Of a DNA stretch of 64,000 nt, positions 18,142-27,299 are shown one piece after another. Both the position numbers and the translations under genes were made by a program. This DNA is from BACL27 sp964203235 (GTDB lineage Bacteria; Actinomycetota; Acidimicrobiia; Acidimicrobiales; Ilumatobacteraceae), in NCBI GenBank assembly GCA_964203235.1, contig CAXNLE010000001.1, positions 124,001-188,000 of the forward strand, written 5' to 3'. The stretch's first letter is position 1, and each line of letters starts with the position of its first letter. The notes under the pieces were generated by a model. That model made no database searches and had not been told where the DNA came from. It worked only from the letters and a program-made list of their open reading frames with translations.

Positions 18142-19377
18142 TTATTCAGTGATTGTTCGGCGTGGAGTCCAAACGATGTAGTTCCAGATCCAGTCGGCAA
18201 AAATACTTGTTCGGTTGCGGCCGCCTGAAAGGTAGGCCAGATGCAGAGCAAGCCAGGTCAGCCAGGCGAGAGAGCCTTGAAACCGCAGCCACGATCGCAT
18301 TTCAACGACGGCTTTTCGTCGACCAATTGTCGCCATCTGACCCTTGTCGCGATACTTAAAAACTTCGAGAGGTTTACTTGACTCGCGTCGCCTGATCTGG
18401 CGTGCGACATGTTTTCCCTGTTGAATTGCAACCGGCGCAACCATTGGAAGTGGCCGGCCATTGGCATCGGGGTAACTGGCGACATCACCAACAATCCAAA
18501 TCGAATCGTTTAGTTGCAAATTTGAATTGACTTTGATTCGATTTCCACGATCTGTTTCGCCAAGAAACTTCCAGTTCGGCGGTGCGACAACGCCTGCCGC
18601 CCAAATTCTGGTACCAGCGATAATTTCTTTGCCGTCTTTGAGTCGCAGCGACCGAGAAGTTGCCTCAACAACTGAGGCATCGACTTGAACTTGCACTCCC
18701 ATCTTGGTGAGAGTTTTGAGAGTGTATTGACTTGAGCGTGGATGAAAGCTCGGCAATAGTCGTGGGCCCGCTTCAAGAAGTGTCACGGTCGCTTTCGGTG
18801 CGATGTGCTCAAACTCGCGTTGAATTTCACGCTGCAGTTCTCTTACTGCTCCGGCGAGTTCAACACCAGTTGGCCCGCCGCCGACGATCACAACATTGAG
18901 ACTCTCAAGGGGCAACATCCCATCTTCGACACTTTCATATGTTTGCAGTAGCGAGCGACGGATTTCGCGAGCATCACTGACCGACTTCATTTGAAAAGCG
19001 TGTTCTGCAATACCTGGGATTCCAAATGTCGTGCCCTCTGAACCAACTGCAAGAATCAAATCATCGTAGGAAATTGTTTTGCCGTTTGACAGCGTGAGTT
19101 CTTTCGTAGCTGTATCAATATTTGTAACTTCGCCGCGGATGAATTGCACGTCGCGATACGCCGTGCGAACGGGAAACGCGATGTCATCTTCTGGGAGTGA
19201 CGCCGTCGCCACTTGATAGAGAAGAGGAGAGAATAATTGATATGGATTTCTGTCAATCAGCGTCACCGAGTAAGAGTCGGACTTACGCAACTTTTTAGCG
19301 CACGCTAAACCACCAAAACCAGCGCCGATTACAACTGCATGTTTTTTAGGTGTGCGTTCACCGAACTCAATAAGCAT
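18142..19377 (-). CDS. ndh: Type II NADH dehydrogenase (NDH-2)
   Basis: A 411-residue flavoprotein. The FAD-binding G18-A-G-F-G-G23 lies in the opening strand, followed by RNPYQLFSPLLYQVATASL, a quinone-side segment typical of NDH-2. A second nucleotide site VVIVGGGPTGVELAGA lies near residue 165, and the second FAD motif IWIVGDVASYPD lies near residue 295. NDH-2 passes electrons from NADH to quinone at the membrane without pumping protons. The C-terminal region (WLTWLALHLAYLSG and following) contains the amphipathic membrane-anchoring helices. An ATG start lies 6 nt after a TAGATT -10 box (19384-19389), which suggests a leaderless transcript. Confidence 0.88.
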   Translation of the reverse strand: MLIEFGERTPKKHAVVIGAGFGGLACAKKLRKSDSYSVTLIDRNPYQLFSPLLYQVATASLPEDDIAFPVRTAYRDVQFIRGEVTNIDTATKELTLSNGKTISYDDLILAVGSEGTTFGIPGIAEHAFQMKSVSDAREIRRSLLQTYESVEDGMLPLESLNVVIVGGGPTGVELAGAVRELQREIQREFEHIAPKATVTLLEAGPRLLPSFHPRSSQYTLKTLTKMGVQVQVDASVVEATSRSLRLKDGKEIIAGTRIWAAGVVAPPNWKFLGETDRGNRIKVNSNLQLNDSIWIVGDVASYPDANGRPLPMVAPVAIQQGKHVARQIRRRESSKPLEVFKYRDKGQMATIGRRKAVVEMRSWLRFQGSLAWLTWLALHLAYLSGGRNRTSIFADWIWNYIVWTPRRTITE

Positions 19378-19431
19378 GACGCCAATCTACGACTTTTGAC
19401 ACGCCTAGGGTGAGTCGAACGACCTACATAA

Positions 19432-20250
19432 TTAAGGACGTTGCTTGGCTTCAGTCAGTGCATCAAAAACTAGAACTTTTGCCAAGTGTCGACGATAGTC
19501 AGCCGACGCCCGAGTATCTGAACTCGGCGAGGTACCTTCGTCTGCAAAATTTGATGCTTGTTCAAGGTCTGCGCCAGACGCGATTGCTTCTTCACACTTT
19601 GCAGCACGAAGCGGAATTTCTCCCATTGCGCCGAGAATAATGTTTGACCCGCTGACTGCAACCGAAACTACCGCCCAGTCTTGTGAGCGAGAAGTAAATT
19701 TCTGGTAACTCCAATTTGGTGTCTGTGCAAACGGTATGTGTATCTCAGTAAGCACGTCGTCTTGGTTGAGTGCAGTTGTCCAAAATCCTAGAAAAAAATC
19801 AACGGCAGAGATCACTCGAACACCCTTGGGGCCAGTGGCCACGAATGATGCGTTGGCTGCAAATAATGCAACTGAGAGGTCAGACGCGGCGTCGCCGTGC
19901 GCGACGGATCCGCCGATTGTGCCACGGTTGCGCACCTGTGGGTCGCCGACAAGTTTTGCTGCGGCACCAATCAGCGGCACATATTTACTAATCAACGGCG
20001 AGTTTTCGATTTGTTCGTGTGTCGTTAAAGCACCAACTACTAATTTGTTTTTGTCTTCTCTGATACCACGCAGGTCACTAATGCGCGCAATATCTATGAG
20101 AACCGCTGGTGTGGCAAGTCGCAGTTTCATAAGAGGTAGTAGTGAGTGACCACCGGCAAGAAGTTTTGCGTCATCGCCATAATGCATTAGCGCATCGCTA
20201 GCTTCTTTCACAGTCGTCACGGGAACATGCGTGAATAATGCTGGGATCAT
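19432..20250 (-). CDS. coxM: Molybdenum hydroxylase FAD subunit (CoxM-like)
   Basis: About 272 residues of the FAD-binding medium subunit of xanthine dehydrogenase/CO dehydrogenase-type enzymes. AGGHSLLPLMKLR near residue 32 and the GTIGGSVAHGDAASD segment near residue 108 form the FAD pyrophosphate and isoalloxazine contacts. The frame is open further upstream, but ATG at 20250 is chosen because it overlaps the coxS stop as ATGA and starts directly at the family N-terminus. It is the last gene of the coxL-coxS-coxM set. The subunit takes electrons from the 2Fe-2S subunit and hands them to an acceptor, often quinone in CO-dehydrogenase relatives. Confidence 0.88.
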   Translation of the reverse strand: MIPALFTHVPVTTVKEASDALMHYGDDAKLLAGGHSLLPLMKLRLATPAVLIDIARISDLRGIREDKNKLVVGALTTHEQIENSPLISKYVPLIGAAAKLVGDPQVRNRGTIGGSVAHGDAASDLSVALFAANASFVATGPKGVRVISAVDFFLGFWTTALNQDDVLTEIHIPFAQTPNWSYQKFTSRSQDWAVVSVAVSGSNIILGAMGEIPLRAAKCEEAIASGADLEQASNFADEGTSPSSDTRASADYRRHLAKVLVFDALTEAKQRP

Positions 20251-20720
20251 TTGCCACCGCCGTTCTCTGCTGCCCAACGAACCGAGTTGACGATCATTTC
20301 GTAACCTGTGCAACGACAGATGTTGCCTTCAAGTGCGTGTCGAATGTCGTCTTCATTTGGATTTGGATTTTCACGCAACAGGGCAGTCGAAGCCATAACC
20401 ATGCCTGGCGTGCAATATCCACATTGCAGACCATGTTGTTGTCTGAATCCTTCTTGAACTGGGCTCAACCCATTGAAGTCACCCGACAAACCTTCAACAG
20501 TGGTTACTTCTTCGTCTTGGGCTTGAACCGCAAGCACGGTACAACTTTTTACTGCTTTGCCGTTGAGTAACACTGTGCACGCACCGCAATTAGATGTATC
20601 GCATCCGATGTGAGCGCCAGTGAGGCGGGCATTTTCGCGAATGTAGTGAATTAGCAATGTGCGATCTTCAACTTCATGCTGTTGAGGTACTCCATTAAGT
20701 TTGATTCTGACGACTGTCAT
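20247..20720 (-). CDS. coxS: Molybdenum hydroxylase 2Fe-2S subunit (CoxS-like)
   Basis: A 157-residue iron-sulfur subunit with all eight cluster cysteines. C40, C45, C48 and C60 form the plant-type ferredoxin cluster, and C100-G-Y-C103 with C135-R-C137 the second cluster near the molybdenum cofactor. Length and spacing are standard for the family. It starts 1 nt after the coxL stop region and overlaps coxM by 4 nt, so the three subunits are translated together. Electrons from the molybdenum site pass through these clusters to FAD. Confidence 0.92.
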   Translation of the reverse strand: MTVVRIKLNGVPQQHEVEDRTLLIHYIRENARLTGAHIGCDTSNCGACTVLLNGKAVKSCTVLAVQAQDEEVTTVEGLSGDFNGLSPVQEGFRQQHGLQCGYCTPGMVMASTALLRENPNPNEDDIRHALEGNICRCTGYEMIVNSVRWAAENGGGK

Positions 20721-20721
20721 T

Positions 20722-23037
20722 TTATTTTCTCCCGTTCATTGCGTGCCAAACTTTTTCTGATGTGACAGGCATATCAATATGTTCAACACCGAATGAAGAT
20801 AATGCGTTAACAACAGCATTAACCACTGCAGGCGGGCTTCCGACTGCACCAGATTCGCCGATGCCTTTTGCGCCAAGTGGATTATTAGGGCACAGTGTTG
20901 TAATTCGACCAGCAATGTAATTAGGTAGATCTGGTGCAGAAGGAATCAGATAGTCAATCAAGTTTGCCGTGATCGGCTGACCCGTAGATGTGTCATAAGA
21001 AACTTGTTCGTAAAGTGCCTGAGCGATGCCTTGTGCGACACCACCGTGAACTTGGCCTTCGGCGAGCAATGGATTAATCACGGTGCCGCAATCATCGACG
21101 ACGACCATTTTTTGAATCTTGACCTTGCCGGTTTTTCGATTGACTTCGACAACACACGCATAAGCGCCAGATGGGTAAGAAAAGTTTGGGCTTTCATGAA
21201 ACAATCGTTCTTCGAGGGTGCCTGCTTGCAACTCTGGAGGAAGTCGAAGTGGTTGAAAACTTGTTAGGCCAACATCAGACCAACCGACTTTTTTGCCAGG
21301 TGTACCGCGCACATTGAAAGCATTGTCTTTAACTTCGATGTCTTGCTCGGCCGCTTCAAGAAGATGCGCTGCAATTTTTTTCGCTCGAACCATTAGCCGC
21401 TCACTTGCAACTTTTACTGCCGAGCCGACAGTTGGGACACCTCGGCTTCCCATTGTTCCGATTCCTTGAAGGACTGTTGCTGTATCACCATGAATCACAC
21501 TGATTCGATCAAATGGAATGCCCAATTCGTCGGAAGCAATTTGAGCAACAAAGGTTTCATGCCCTTGACCGTGTGGTGATGAGCCAATAAAAATAGTTGC
21601 AGAGCCATCGGGCGCAATTCGAATTTGAGCAGACTCCCAAGATGCAAGATGGCCAAAACCCTCAAGAGAACCGTTTGGCCCGAAACCCGCAATTTCGAGC
21701 CAACAAGAAAAGCCGATGCCAATAAGTGGGGCATTTCTATCGGCAAGATTTTTTGCCTGCTGTGCTTTGGCAGCGTCGTAGTCAAGCAATCGCAAACATT
21801 CATCTAGTGCCTGCGGGAAGTCTCCCGAATCGTAGACAACTGCTTCATTATGAGTCTCATATGGAAACTCGTTTGGCTGAATGAAATTAATTTGCCGAAC
21901 TTTCACTGGATCTAAATTTGTTTTAAGTGCAACGAGATCAATGATTCGCTCAATTGAAAAAGTTGCCTCAGGTCGACCAGCCCCGCGATACGCCGCAACT
22001 GGAGTCGTATTTGTTACAACTGTTCGAAATCCGGTTGAAACGTGTGGAATTTTGTAACAACCTGCAGCCATCCAACCAGTCAATGTTGCGAGGCCAAGAC
22101 CAGTCGGGTCGCCGTATGCGCCGAGGTTTTGACTAATTACCATTCGCAACGCATTGATCTTGCCGTTTTTCTCGAACCCAACTTCAATTTCGTGAACCTG
22201 GTCGCGACCGTGAGTCATTTGAACCATTGCTTCGGATCGAGTTTGCATAAATTTCACGGGCCGGCGAAGCCATTTAGATAAAAGTGGTGCAACAAAAAAC
22301 TCTGGATACCAAACTATTTTTGCGCCGAACCCACCGCCAACATCTGGCGCAATCACGCGACACAAATTCTGTGGTGTATCAAGCCACGATGCAAGTTTGT
22401 TTCGTAGGTGATGTGGTGCTTGCGTCGTGGCCCAGATCGTCAACCCGTCAAGCGTCCAGTCGGCGAGACAACCAACTGTTTCAATTGGCACCACAGCACA
22501 TCGCTGATTCACGATTCGCAAGCTCGCGCGATTATGCGACTTTGCAAAGTGTTTTTCAAGGTCATCAAGCATCGGAACTTTCGTCAGCACATTTGACTTG
22601 CGAGTTTCAAACAACATCGGGGCACCCGGTGCAGTGGCTTGCTCAACCGTTGTAACTGCATCAAGGGTTTCGTATTCGACTAATACTGTCGGCACAGCAT
22701 CGGCAGCCTGGTAGCGATTTTCTGCGACGACAATTGCGACTGGCTCTCCAGCCCATCGCACACGATCGTGGGCAAGCACAGGTCGCTCGAAATCTGTCAT
22801 GCCTCCTGGCAAGTTCGGAAACGAAATAAAATCAGCAGCAGTCCAAACCCCGAGAACTCCAGGCATCTTGAGAGTTTCGCTGACGTCAATCGAAATAATA
22901 TTTGCGTGTGCTTGATCAGACATCACGAACTGAGCAAACGCCGTGTTGGGCGGAGAGAAATCGTCAACAAATTTTCCTCGACCAGTAAGCAGACTCGGGT
23001 CTTCTTTTCTAAGAACTTTTGCGCCGACAAGACTCAT
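20722..23037 (-). CDS. coxL: Molybdenum hydroxylase large subunit, form II CoxL-like
   Basis: A 771-residue molybdopterin-cytosine-dinucleotide subunit. The active-site loop reads A349-Y-R-G-A-G-R355. True CO dehydrogenases (form I) have AYxCSFR, so this is form II: the catalytic copper-binding cysteine is absent and CO oxidation is unlikely. GGGFGAK near residue 234 and KGIGESGAVGSPP near the C-terminus (with the general-base glutamate) show a working hydroxylase architecture. Relatives hydroxylate aldehydes, purines or N-heterocycles. A strong ribosome site (AAAGGAGA) precedes the ATG. It lies 34 nt after an ABC permease gene in what appears to be one operon with a ribose-type importer and CoxG, so the imported solute is a candidate substrate (inference). 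Confidence 0.9.
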   Translation of the reverse strand: MSLVGAKVLRKEDPSLLTGRGKFVDDFSPPNTAFAQFVMSDQAHANIISIDVSETLKMPGVLGVWTAADFISFPNLPGGMTDFERPVLAHDRVRWAGEPVAIVVAENRYQAADAVPTVLVEYETLDAVTTVEQATAPGAPMLFETRKSNVLTKVPMLDDLEKHFAKSHNRASLRIVNQRCAVVPIETVGCLADWTLDGLTIWATTQAPHHLRNKLASWLDTPQNLCRVIAPDVGGGFGAKIVWYPEFFVAPLLSKWLRRPVKFMQTRSEAMVQMTHGRDQVHEIEVGFEKNGKINALRMVISQNLGAYGDPTGLGLATLTGWMAAGCYKIPHVSTGFRTVVTNTTPVAAYRGAGRPEATFSIERIIDLVALKTNLDPVKVRQINFIQPNEFPYETHNEAVVYDSGDFPQALDECLRLLDYDAAKAQQAKNLADRNAPLIGIGFSCWLEIAGFGPNGSLEGFGHLASWESAQIRIAPDGSATIFIGSSPHGQGHETFVAQIASDELGIPFDRISVIHGDTATVLQGIGTMGSRGVPTVGSAVKVASERLMVRAKKIAAHLLEAAEQDIEVKDNAFNVRGTPGKKVGWSDVGLTSFQPLRLPPELQAGTLEERLFHESPNFSYPSGAYACVVEVNRKTGKVKIQKMVVVDDCGTVINPLLAEGQVHGGVAQGIAQALYEQVSYDTSTGQPITANLIDYLIPSAPDLPNYIAGRITTLCPNNPLGAKGIGESGAVGSPPAVVNAVVNALSSFGVEHIDMPVTSEKVWHAMNGRK

Positions 23038-23071
23038 GAACGGTCTCCTTTAGTGAGTAAGTATTTAAAGA

Positions 23072-24325
23072 TCATGGCTTGTGATGGTGGGCTTCTGAAT
23101 CAGATGGATCATGCCACCATTGGTTTTTCTCGTTCTCGCTATCAGCAGAGTTGCTGAGTTTGCGTGGACCCCAGCCCAATAATCTGCCGAGCAAATATTC
23201 TGGACCACTTTCTTCACGGCGCCACCAACGACGCTGTCCGCCGTGTACCCGTTTCTGAAATGTTGACAGACCAACCGAAATGATCAGTGCGCACCCGAAG
23301 AATAAACTTTCTACCCAAACTGAGCCCACGCCAGCGAGTTGTAATCCTTTAACGCCGCTCTGCAGCGCGATCACGCTAAGCACGGTGCCAAAAACATTAA
23401 ATCGTCGCTTAAATTGTGTTGCGCCTAAGAATGCTGCAGAAAATGATGGCAATAAATACGGCGCACCAGATTGGGCTTGAATCGAACCAAATTGCGATGA
23501 AAGCAATACGCCAGCAACCGCGCTAAACAATGCTGAAGTGATCATTGCCCCAGAGATGAACCTGTCGGTGTGAATGCCTGCGAGTCGTGCCGCATCTCTT
23601 CCGCCACCTGTTGCAAAAAAGTACCGACCAACAGGAGTGTGCTCAAACATAAACCACAGACCAGTTGCAAGAACAATCGCAATTACAACAGTGCGCGTCA
23701 GACCAAATGCGAATTCATCTGTGATCGACTTAAATGACTCGGGTAGACCAAGAATTGATCGGTTGCCAGATCGCCAGACGCTGTAGGCCGTCAGCACCGA
23801 ACTTACGCCAAGGGTGGCAATGAAAGAATCAATTTTTACTCGCACAATCAAAAATGCATTTAACGTCCCAATCAAAATGCCGAGTGTGAGTGCCGCCAAA
23901 ATTGCAGGCACGACAGCCCACTTTTGGTCAACTAAAAGCCACGAGACAGTGACGGCTGATGCTGAAACTGTGGCCGCAATTGAGAGATCAAAAACTCCAG
24001 CCGATAACGGCACAAGTAGTCCGAGTGCAACGACAATCAGAATCGACTGTTGATTAATTACTGAGCGGTGTGTCAGCCAAGTTAGCCACGTACTTGGTAC
24101 CCATATTGAAAAAAGTATCCACGCAACTGCATAAAGATAAAAAACGCCAATATTGCGTGGATGAAGTTTTTTTAACTTAAACGGAGACCGACGAGTATCA
24201 AAACGGCTGTCAATTTTGTCAAGCCGATCGGTTCGTTCATATTTGACACGCCATCGTCGGGTGACTTTATTCTTTTTAAGGACTAGCCGAGCCTTTACCT
24301 CGCCAGTCTTTTCATTTATCTTCAT
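23072..24325 (-). CDS. Ribose-type ABC transporter permease
   Basis: A 417-residue membrane protein of the BPD_transp_2 (RbsC/XylH) family with about nine to ten hydrophobic helices between residues 60 and 350. The family core LGLLVPLSAGVFDLSIA and the segment AGVLLSSQFGSIQAQSGAPYLLPSFSAAFLGAT are present. Its start overlaps the ATPase gene by 4 nt. Two oddities are a charged N-terminal region of about 50 residues (KARLVLKKNKVTRRWRVKYE) and a hydrophilic Trp/Arg/His-rich tail after the last helix (RRWWRREE, then NQWWHDPSDSEAHHHKP). These may be cytoplasmic extensions. It transports a sugar, nucleoside or comparable small polar solute by family analogy. Confidence 0.87.
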   Translation of the reverse strand: MKINEKTGEVKARLVLKKNKVTRRWRVKYERTDRLDKIDSRFDTRRSPFKLKKLHPRNIGVFYLYAVAWILFSIWVPSTWLTWLTHRSVINQQSILIVVALGLLVPLSAGVFDLSIAATVSASAVTVSWLLVDQKWAVVPAILAALTLGILIGTLNAFLIVRVKIDSFIATLGVSSVLTAYSVWRSGNRSILGLPESFKSITDEFAFGLTRTVVIAIVLATGLWFMFEHTPVGRYFFATGGGRDAARLAGIHTDRFISGAMITSALFSAVAGVLLSSQFGSIQAQSGAPYLLPSFSAAFLGATQFKRRFNVFGTVLSVIALQSGVKGLQLAGVGSVWVESLFFGCALIISVGLSTFQKRVHGGQRRWWRREESGPEYLLGRLLGWGPRKLSNSADSENEKNQWWHDPSDSEAHHHKP

Positions 24326-25926
24326 GAATTCTCCCGAGAACTTGATGCAGGCGACTTGTCACGAATTACTTGTGTTGAAATTCGCCGAGGCGTGATTCGT
24401 GAACCAACTCTATTTGATGTGGCACCAAGAGTTTCAGTCACGATGCGAGATGCGGTGATTTCGTCTCCAAAAAGTTCGCATGCAACAACTCCGCTTCGCA
24501 TGATCAAGACTCTGTGGCACAAACGAACTAATTCGTCCGTATCCGAAGAAGCGACAATAACTGTGCCGCCAAGTTGAGCAAACTGTTCAACTCGTTCATA
24601 GACGGCAGACTTCGAACCAATATCAACGCCTTGGGTCGGTTCGTCAAGAATTAAAACCTGCGGATCAGTCCGTAGCCAACGGGCGAGAACAGCTTTTTGT
24701 TGATTTCCGCCAGAGAATTTTTCCATTTTTCGACGAAGAATTGGCGGGTCAATTTTCATTTCAGTAACCCAACTATTGACGTCAGATTTCAAGCGCTTGT
24801 AGTTGAGTGTCAACCCTCTACGAAGCGGCGAGAGTCTTGGTAGAGGAATATGATCTTCGAGACGTTCGGACAAAATTAGACCAATTCGTTTTCGATCGGC
24901 TGGCACAAGAGCCATGCGAGCTTTGATTGATTGATGAGGGTGTGCGAAGACTTTTTTCTTGTTTACAAGAACTTTGCCCATGAATCGTGGTGATACACCA
25001 AATAAACAATTAGCAACTTCTTCACGGCCCGAGCCGATGAGCCCGGCGATGCCGACAATTTCACGTTGGTGTGATTTTAAATTAAGCCCTCGCAGTGTAA
25101 ACCCAAACAGATTTTCTGCTTCTAGAACGACATCTCCGTGATCATCTTTATTTGCAGTTCGCTCAAGTGAAAGTTCGCGTCCAACCATTAATTGCACTAG
25201 ATCCATCGCATTAAGTTCTTTAACATCTTGGCTAGCCGCGACAACTTTTCCGTCACGCAAAACGGTTACTTTGTTGGCAAGGCTGAGAACTTCATCCAAG
25301 ATGTGACTCACAAAAACTACGCCAACCCCAAGACTTGCAACTCGACGTACTTCACGAAACAGTGCATCAACTTCGCCGCGGTTGAGAGCGGCAGTCGGTT
25401 CGTCAAGAATCAAAATTCCAGGTTTGTCAAAGTTCCAATCTTGTAGCGCACGAACAATCGCGATTGCTGCACGTTCTCCCGATGTCAGTGTCGCGAGTGG
25501 GCTTCGAACATCAGGTGCTAATCCAAAGCGAAGAAGAAGTTCTTGACAACGCTTTGCTTCGGCGCGCCATTTAATTCGTCCTGCAAAACCAGTTTCATAT
25601 CCGCGACCAAGACCGAGGTTTTCGATCGCCGAAAGCGTATTTACTAAACCAAGATCTTGGTGAACAATTCTGATCTGTGTGCGATTTTGTGGAGAGAGTT
25701 GCCAGAGATCAATCTGTTGATCATTGAAATAAACTTTTGCGCCATGGTCGGCTTTGATGTAGCCAGCGATCAGTTTTATCAGCGTTGATTTTCCTGAGCC
25801 GTTTTGGCCGATCAGCGCGTGAATTTCACCAGGCCGAATTTGAAGGTGAGCATTATCGAGAGCAAGTTGACCAGGGTACGTTTTCGATATTGAGCGGATA
25901 TCGAGAATTGAAGCAGGCTCATTCAT
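24322..25926 (-). CDS. Ribose-type ABC transporter ATPase, double domain
   Basis: A 534-residue RbsA/XylG-like ATPase with two nucleotide-binding domains. The first has Walker A GQNGSGKST near residue 38, signature TSGERAAIAIVRAL and Walker B ILILDEPTAALN. The second has the degenerate Walker A-like IAGLIGSGREE typical of this family, signature KFSGGNQQKAVLARWL and Walker B VLILDEPTQGVD. Length is the usual 500 or so plus a basic C-terminal tail. It overlaps the permease gene (ATGA-type overlap). A large dyad lies in the 89-nt gap after the solute-binding gene, which may set the ratio of receptor to ATPase. Confidence 0.92.
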   Translation of the reverse strand: MNEPASILDIRSISKTYPGQLALDNAHLQIRPGEIHALIGQNGSGKSTLIKLIAGYIKADHGAKVYFNDQQIDLWQLSPQNRTQIRIVHQDLGLVNTLSAIENLGLGRGYETGFAGRIKWRAEAKRCQELLLRFGLAPDVRSPLATLTSGERAAIAIVRALQDWNFDKPGILILDEPTAALNRGEVDALFREVRRVASLGVGVVFVSHILDEVLSLANKVTVLRDGKVVAASQDVKELNAMDLVQLMVGRELSLERTANKDDHGDVVLEAENLFGFTLRGLNLKSHQREIVGIAGLIGSGREEVANCLFGVSPRFMGKVLVNKKKVFAHPHQSIKARMALVPADRKRIGLILSERLEDHIPLPRLSPLRRGLTLNYKRLKSDVNSWVTEMKIDPPILRRKMEKFSGGNQQKAVLARWLRTDPQVLILDEPTQGVDIGSKSAVYERVEQFAQLGGTVIVASSDTDELVRLCHRVLIMRSGVVACELFGDEITASRIVTETLGATSNRVGSRITPRRISTQVIRDKSPASSSRENS

Positions 25927-25946
25927 GACATGAGAATCGTATAAAC

Positions 25947-26001
25947 GTCAGAGGGGTAACCGCCGAACAAATTTTGTTCGACGATTACCCCGAATACTGA
26001 C
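25947..26001 (-). promoter_or_regulatory. Long interrupted dyad between receptor and ATPase genes
   Basis: Nested inverted repeats surround one centre: GTCAG (25947-25951) with CTGAC (25997-26001), GGGGTAA (25953-25959) with TTACCCC (25985-25991), and CGAACAAA with TTTGTTCG around a single T in the middle. There is no T-run after it on the minus strand. The most likely role is a messenger stem-loop that stabilises the abundant receptor transcript or partly stops reading into the ATPase gene. Confidence 0.65.
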
Positions 26002-26015
26002 TAATTAATTTCTAA

Positions 26016-27200
26016 TTACTTCTTTCCCCAACGAGTAAGGAACTGATCTTGGAATCCTTCGATTCCGGCCCATGCCTTAGTTGGGTCTTTGATTGTGTCG
26101 ACCTGCAAGATTTGCAATGGCAAACCGTTCAAACCGATATCAGGGCGACCTTCAATGGTCTCACTTGCAGGAGCCCTTGAGATGCTTCCACCCGACAAGA
26201 TGCTTGCAGCCATATCCACTGCGCGCCATCCGAGAAGTTCAGAAGCGAGTGCAACTTCACCCAATTGATGACGACCATTTGCAATGAAATCGAAGTTCAT
26301 TGGTCCACCAGCTTGCGAAACTGCTTTCGCTTGGTCGATCAATCCAGCTGCATCAAGTGCATCTGGCACTCCGTACATCATTCCGCCGAAAGCGTAAACA
26401 ATGAAGTCAAGTTCTTTGTCAGCCTGCAATGCAGAAACAATTTGACCCGGCAAGTTTACGCCAATGTCTGCAATCGCAACTTCTTGAGTCTCGAGTTTGC
26501 ATTCTGGGCAGATCTTTGCGAGTTCATCAGTGAAACCCTGTTGAACAAGTGAAAGAACTGGGAACACTGGCAATCCGACGAATCGAATGTTCTTGTTCGT
26601 GCTGTTGGCAACTGCATAGTCAGCCATCAACACGCCATAAAAGTAGTAATCGTCTTGCGACAAAATATTTGCAGCAATGCCGTTACCTGGTTCGTAGCCT
26701 TCTGGCATCGACCAAGCAATTACTGGTATCTTCATTTCTTGCAAAGTGGCAAGTTGGCCAGCAAACCACTCACGTGGGACACCGCTTTCGAAGATGACAT
26801 CTGGTTTGGCAGCAATTGCTGCATCAAACGCCGCTGCGACTGTTTCTGGTGTGTCCTGGTGTGACGTTGATTTGAACGTCCAGCCAAGTGCTTTTGCTGC
26901 TGCTTCAACACCAACTTGAATTTCTGCACAAACTGCAACACTGCAGGTCATGTAGTAGACAGTCTTGCCTTCAGGTGCGGCTGAAGGTGCATCACCAATG
27001 TTTAGTGTTGAGTTTGTCTGCAAGTATTTTGCAACACGAGCAGCAGCAATGTCTGCTGCTGATTCACCAGCGGCGACTGTGTCGGCGCTAGCAGCAACTG
27101 TTGTGTCAGTTGACTCTGAACTACCGCCACACGCAGTAAGCGCGAGCAAGCCAGTTACAGCCAACGCGAGACCGCGTCGGAACTTAATTGAATTTGTCAT
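26016..27200 (-). CDS. Ribose-type solute-binding lipoprotein
   Basis: A 394-residue receptor of the periplasmic-binding-protein-like (Peripla_BP_4) class. The signal peptide ends in a lipobox LTAC with C24, so the protein should be lipid-anchored outside the cell membrane. A spacer rich in Ala, Thr and Ser follows to about residue 50. The binding fold begins at KTVYYMTCSVAVCAE, which carries two nearby cysteines, and includes VIFESGVPREWF and FIANGRHQLGEVA. The start has AAGGGG about 8 nt upstream. It is second in the coxG operon and supplies solute to the permease/ATPase genes that follow. The ligand is not deducible; it need not be a sugar. Confidence 0.88.
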   Translation of the reverse strand: MTNSIKFRRGLALAVTGLLALTACGGSSESTDTTVAASADTVAAGESAADIAAARVAKYLQTNSTLNIGDAPSAAPEGKTVYYMTCSVAVCAEIQVGVEAAAKALGWTFKSTSHQDTPETVAAAFDAAIAAKPDVIFESGVPREWFAGQLATLQEMKIPVIAWSMPEGYEPGNGIAANILSQDDYYFYGVLMADYAVANSTNKNIRFVGLPVFPVLSLVQQGFTDELAKICPECKLETQEVAIADIGVNLPGQIVSALQADKELDFIVYAFGGMMYGVPDALDAAGLIDQAKAVSQAGGPMNFDFIANGRHQLGEVALASELLGWRAVDMAASILSGGSISRAPASETIEGRPDIGLNGLPLQILQVDTIKDPTKAWAGIEGFQDQFLTRWGKK

Positions 27201-27269
27201 TAATTATCCCCTTTATAGTATTGATTGGTACTAAAGCCTATACGGCGGTATTAACGGGCGGCTAGCTTC

Positions 27270-27278
27270 GTTTAGTTT
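27270..27278 (+). promoter_or_regulatory. Additional GTTTAGTTT element inside the operon
   Basis: GTTTAGTTT, the same nine bases as the first unit of the promoter array at 27772, recurs alone in the 99-nt gap between coxG and the solute-binding gene. It may be an outlying binding site for the same regulator; a chance match is possible. Confidence 0.35.
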
Positions 27279-27299
27279 CAGCTGGCGCCGTCTAGCTAA

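Noticed and set aside
20722..23037. True CO dehydrogenase (form I)
   Set aside because: The active loop is AYRGAGR, not AYxCSFR, so the copper-binding cysteine is missing.
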